In this document: piece by piece, positions 62,541 to 64,000 of the stretch | Layout: every line of letters begins with the position of its first letter | Position numbering within the stretch: position 1 is the stretch's first letter | Assembly (NCBI GenBank): GCA_015680905.1 | Contig: CM027377.1 | Span: 37,844,501-37,908,500, forward strand | Length of the DNA: 64,000 bases | DNA from: Coptis chinensis | Lineage: Eukaryota > Streptophyta > Magnoliopsida > Ranunculales > Ranunculaceae | Reading direction: 5' to 3' | The notes under the pieces: generated by a model | Databases searched by the model: none | The model's input: only the letters and a program-made list of their open reading frames with translations | What the model was told of the DNA's origin: nothing | Made by a program: the position numbers and the translations under genes

Positions 62541-63690
62541 TGGCACAAAGACTGCATCATTTGCATCGTTTGTTTCATCATATTAGAGTTTTGATCATGC
62601 TTGATCTTTCATCAAGTTGGAGTTTTGTTGCATAATTTGATTTTGTTTCTCCAACAAGGTCACTACCACTTTGTCCGTAGATGGTTGTATTGGAATTAAA
62701 AGCTTGTTGGCGTTCATGTCTTGATGTTGATAGTTCTGGGTTATGGGTACTAAACCTCTATTCCGGTCACCTAAGTTCCCTTTGTCCTTGATGTTGAGTT
62801 AACCGGTTGAAGTGTGATGGTTGTGGTGGTGTTTGTGCATAGACAAGAGGACAATAGAAGTCGGAATGCTCAAGACTACAAATGCACATTACAACAAGTA
62901 GAGTTAATGTTCATGACCGGAGTGGGTTGTTGTTGAAACAGATGGCATCTACCTTTTAGTGAGGGCATCGATAAGAGTTTTAAGCTTCGGGATCATGTTT
63001 AACCTCACGAAGAAGAAGGAGAGGAGCGGGAGGAATCGTTACCTCCCCAATTGTTGTTCCTCTTAGATTGATCTTCTAAGAATGTATAAGCCTCTAAGGC
63101 TCCTTTACTAAGAAAACTACCCCCGTCTTGATATCTAGAACCTCCTTATGACGATGTAAAAGCCCCTTGAAGAAGGCACGAACAAAGCGTGTCTTTTCGC
63201 AAGATTATGATGTGGGCATTCAATGAGAAGATCGCTGAAACGATTCCGTGCCTCGAAAAGGATTCATGAGGATTCCGCGAAGAAATGAATCTTTTGAAGC
63301 ATTTCATCTGTCTTTAGTGGTGGGTAAAATTGTTCCATGAACAATTGAACAAGTTGAGCCCATGAGTCCACGAGTTTGGCGCTTTGGGCAGTTAACCAAG
63401 ACGCCGCCTTGTCGGCTAGGGTGAAAGGAAACACCCTAAGTTTAACTTGATCCGGACTTACGCTAGGATGATGGAATGTAGTGAGAACTTGGTCTATCCC
63501 ACGATGTGTTTGGTAAGGCTTCTCGTGGTCTAAACCATGAAAACCCGGTAACAAGTTAAATATATTAGGGGATTCGAAAATCCCCACTAGGTCTGCAAGA
63601 ACGATGCACCACTTAGGGCCATCGTTTAGGGCTTTATAAAAATCGAGAGAGAGTCTCTTGTTCTTTAGCCATTGATGCAAGTGTAGTGTG
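62541..63690 (-). pseudogene. G gag region (fossil)
   Basis: SLDFYKALNDGPKWCIVLAD, NIFNLLPGFHGLDHEKPYQ, KLRVFPFTLADKAASWLTAQ and WAQLVQLFMEQFYPPLKTDE (63264-63680) match A2 gag closely. The part below 63264 is degraded. Broken. Confidence 0.8.
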
Positions 63691-64000
63691 TGAAATTCTA
63701 GATAGGCGTGTTGTATTTATTTCTATGAAAAACAAGCCTGATTATACTAGAATTAAAACTCCTCCGGAAGAAGAGGCGAGGAGTGGAAGAAGGAGTACCG
63801 AATGCCTCCTTGCTTCGCACAGCTTTGAATAGCGTCTTGTATCGCCATTTAAGTGTATTTAACAAGTTAGAAACACTTAATAACTTTAAGGAATAAAAAT
63901 ATGCATTTACCTATGAAAATTGGGCTGTTCGGATGAATTTTCCTTGTTGGGCGCGGGTTGGGCGTTAGGGCGCGGGCCAAGGTAAGTTGAAATTACAAAG
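63691..64000 (-). mobile_element. G leader
   Basis: Noncoding leader between gag and the unseen primer site. A GC-rich GGGCGCGGG(T/C)(T/C) repeat begins near 63950, as in D and A2. Confidence 0.65.

Larger units (their letters stand above)
45341..64000 (-). mobile_element. Gag-protease LTR element G (non-autonomous type), split by F
   Basis: A minus-strand element: 3' LTR 45341-46366, long 3' internal region to about 49880, acidic tail and protease (49886-50950), then, beyond inserted F, the gag C-terminal part (from 61950) and gag (to 63680), then leader. Its 5' LTR lies past the window. Like D, it has no recognised RT, RNase H or integrase. It inserted into A2 (left flank GCACC). Broken, with about ten breaks visible. 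Confidence 0.8.

Overview
The window looks like repeat-dense, probably heterochromatic nuclear DNA of a flowering plant, most likely a dicot. The evidence is AT-rich sequence, Athila-type Ty3 LTR retrotransposons with tRNA-Asp-like primer sites, a CACTA transposon, and a captured fragment of a plant-type alpha-galactosidase-like (melibiase family) gene with its introns. I see no intact host gene, no tRNA or rRNA gene and no organelle DNA. The species cannot be told from this sequence.

Layout. 1-1840 is the 3' internal end, LTR and primer site of an Athila-like element (family A), joined to an LTR of family B on the minus strand (1841-7321). That LTR is split by a 5.2-kb CACTA transposon (1916-7099, target duplication ACT) carrying the melibiase fragment. 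7322-10118 is the 3' internal part of the B element plus unassigned sequence. 10119-21519 is a minus-strand family C element with gag, protease, RT, RNase H and integrase remains between two LTRs. 21520-24755 holds a gag-like fragment (H1), an unassigned stretch and a likely solo B LTR. 24756-31966 is a minus-strand gag-protease element (D) with a solo LTR of another family (E) in its leader. 31967-33103 is a second gag-like fragment (H2).

The right half is one nest of insertions. Element A2 (plus strand, from 33104) sits in H2 and has the fullest gag-pol set and a post-pol reading frame. A solo C LTR (34644-36259, duplication GTTTC) lies in its leader. A minus-strand gag-protease element, G, begins at 45341 inside the 3' part of A2. 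G is split by the youngest element, F (50951-61949, duplication ACAAC), and resumes at 61950, running past the window end. A2 and G both continue beyond base 64000.

All the LTR elements are broken fossils. D, G and F keep gag and protease but no recognisable full RT, RNase H and integrase set, so they probably moved with enzymes from relatives such as A2 or C. Short noncoding blocks (a hairpin-bearing block before the 3' LTR, a block after the pol end, GC-rich leader repeats) are shared between families whose LTRs differ. They are the most interesting unexplained signals apart from the gene-carrying CACTA.
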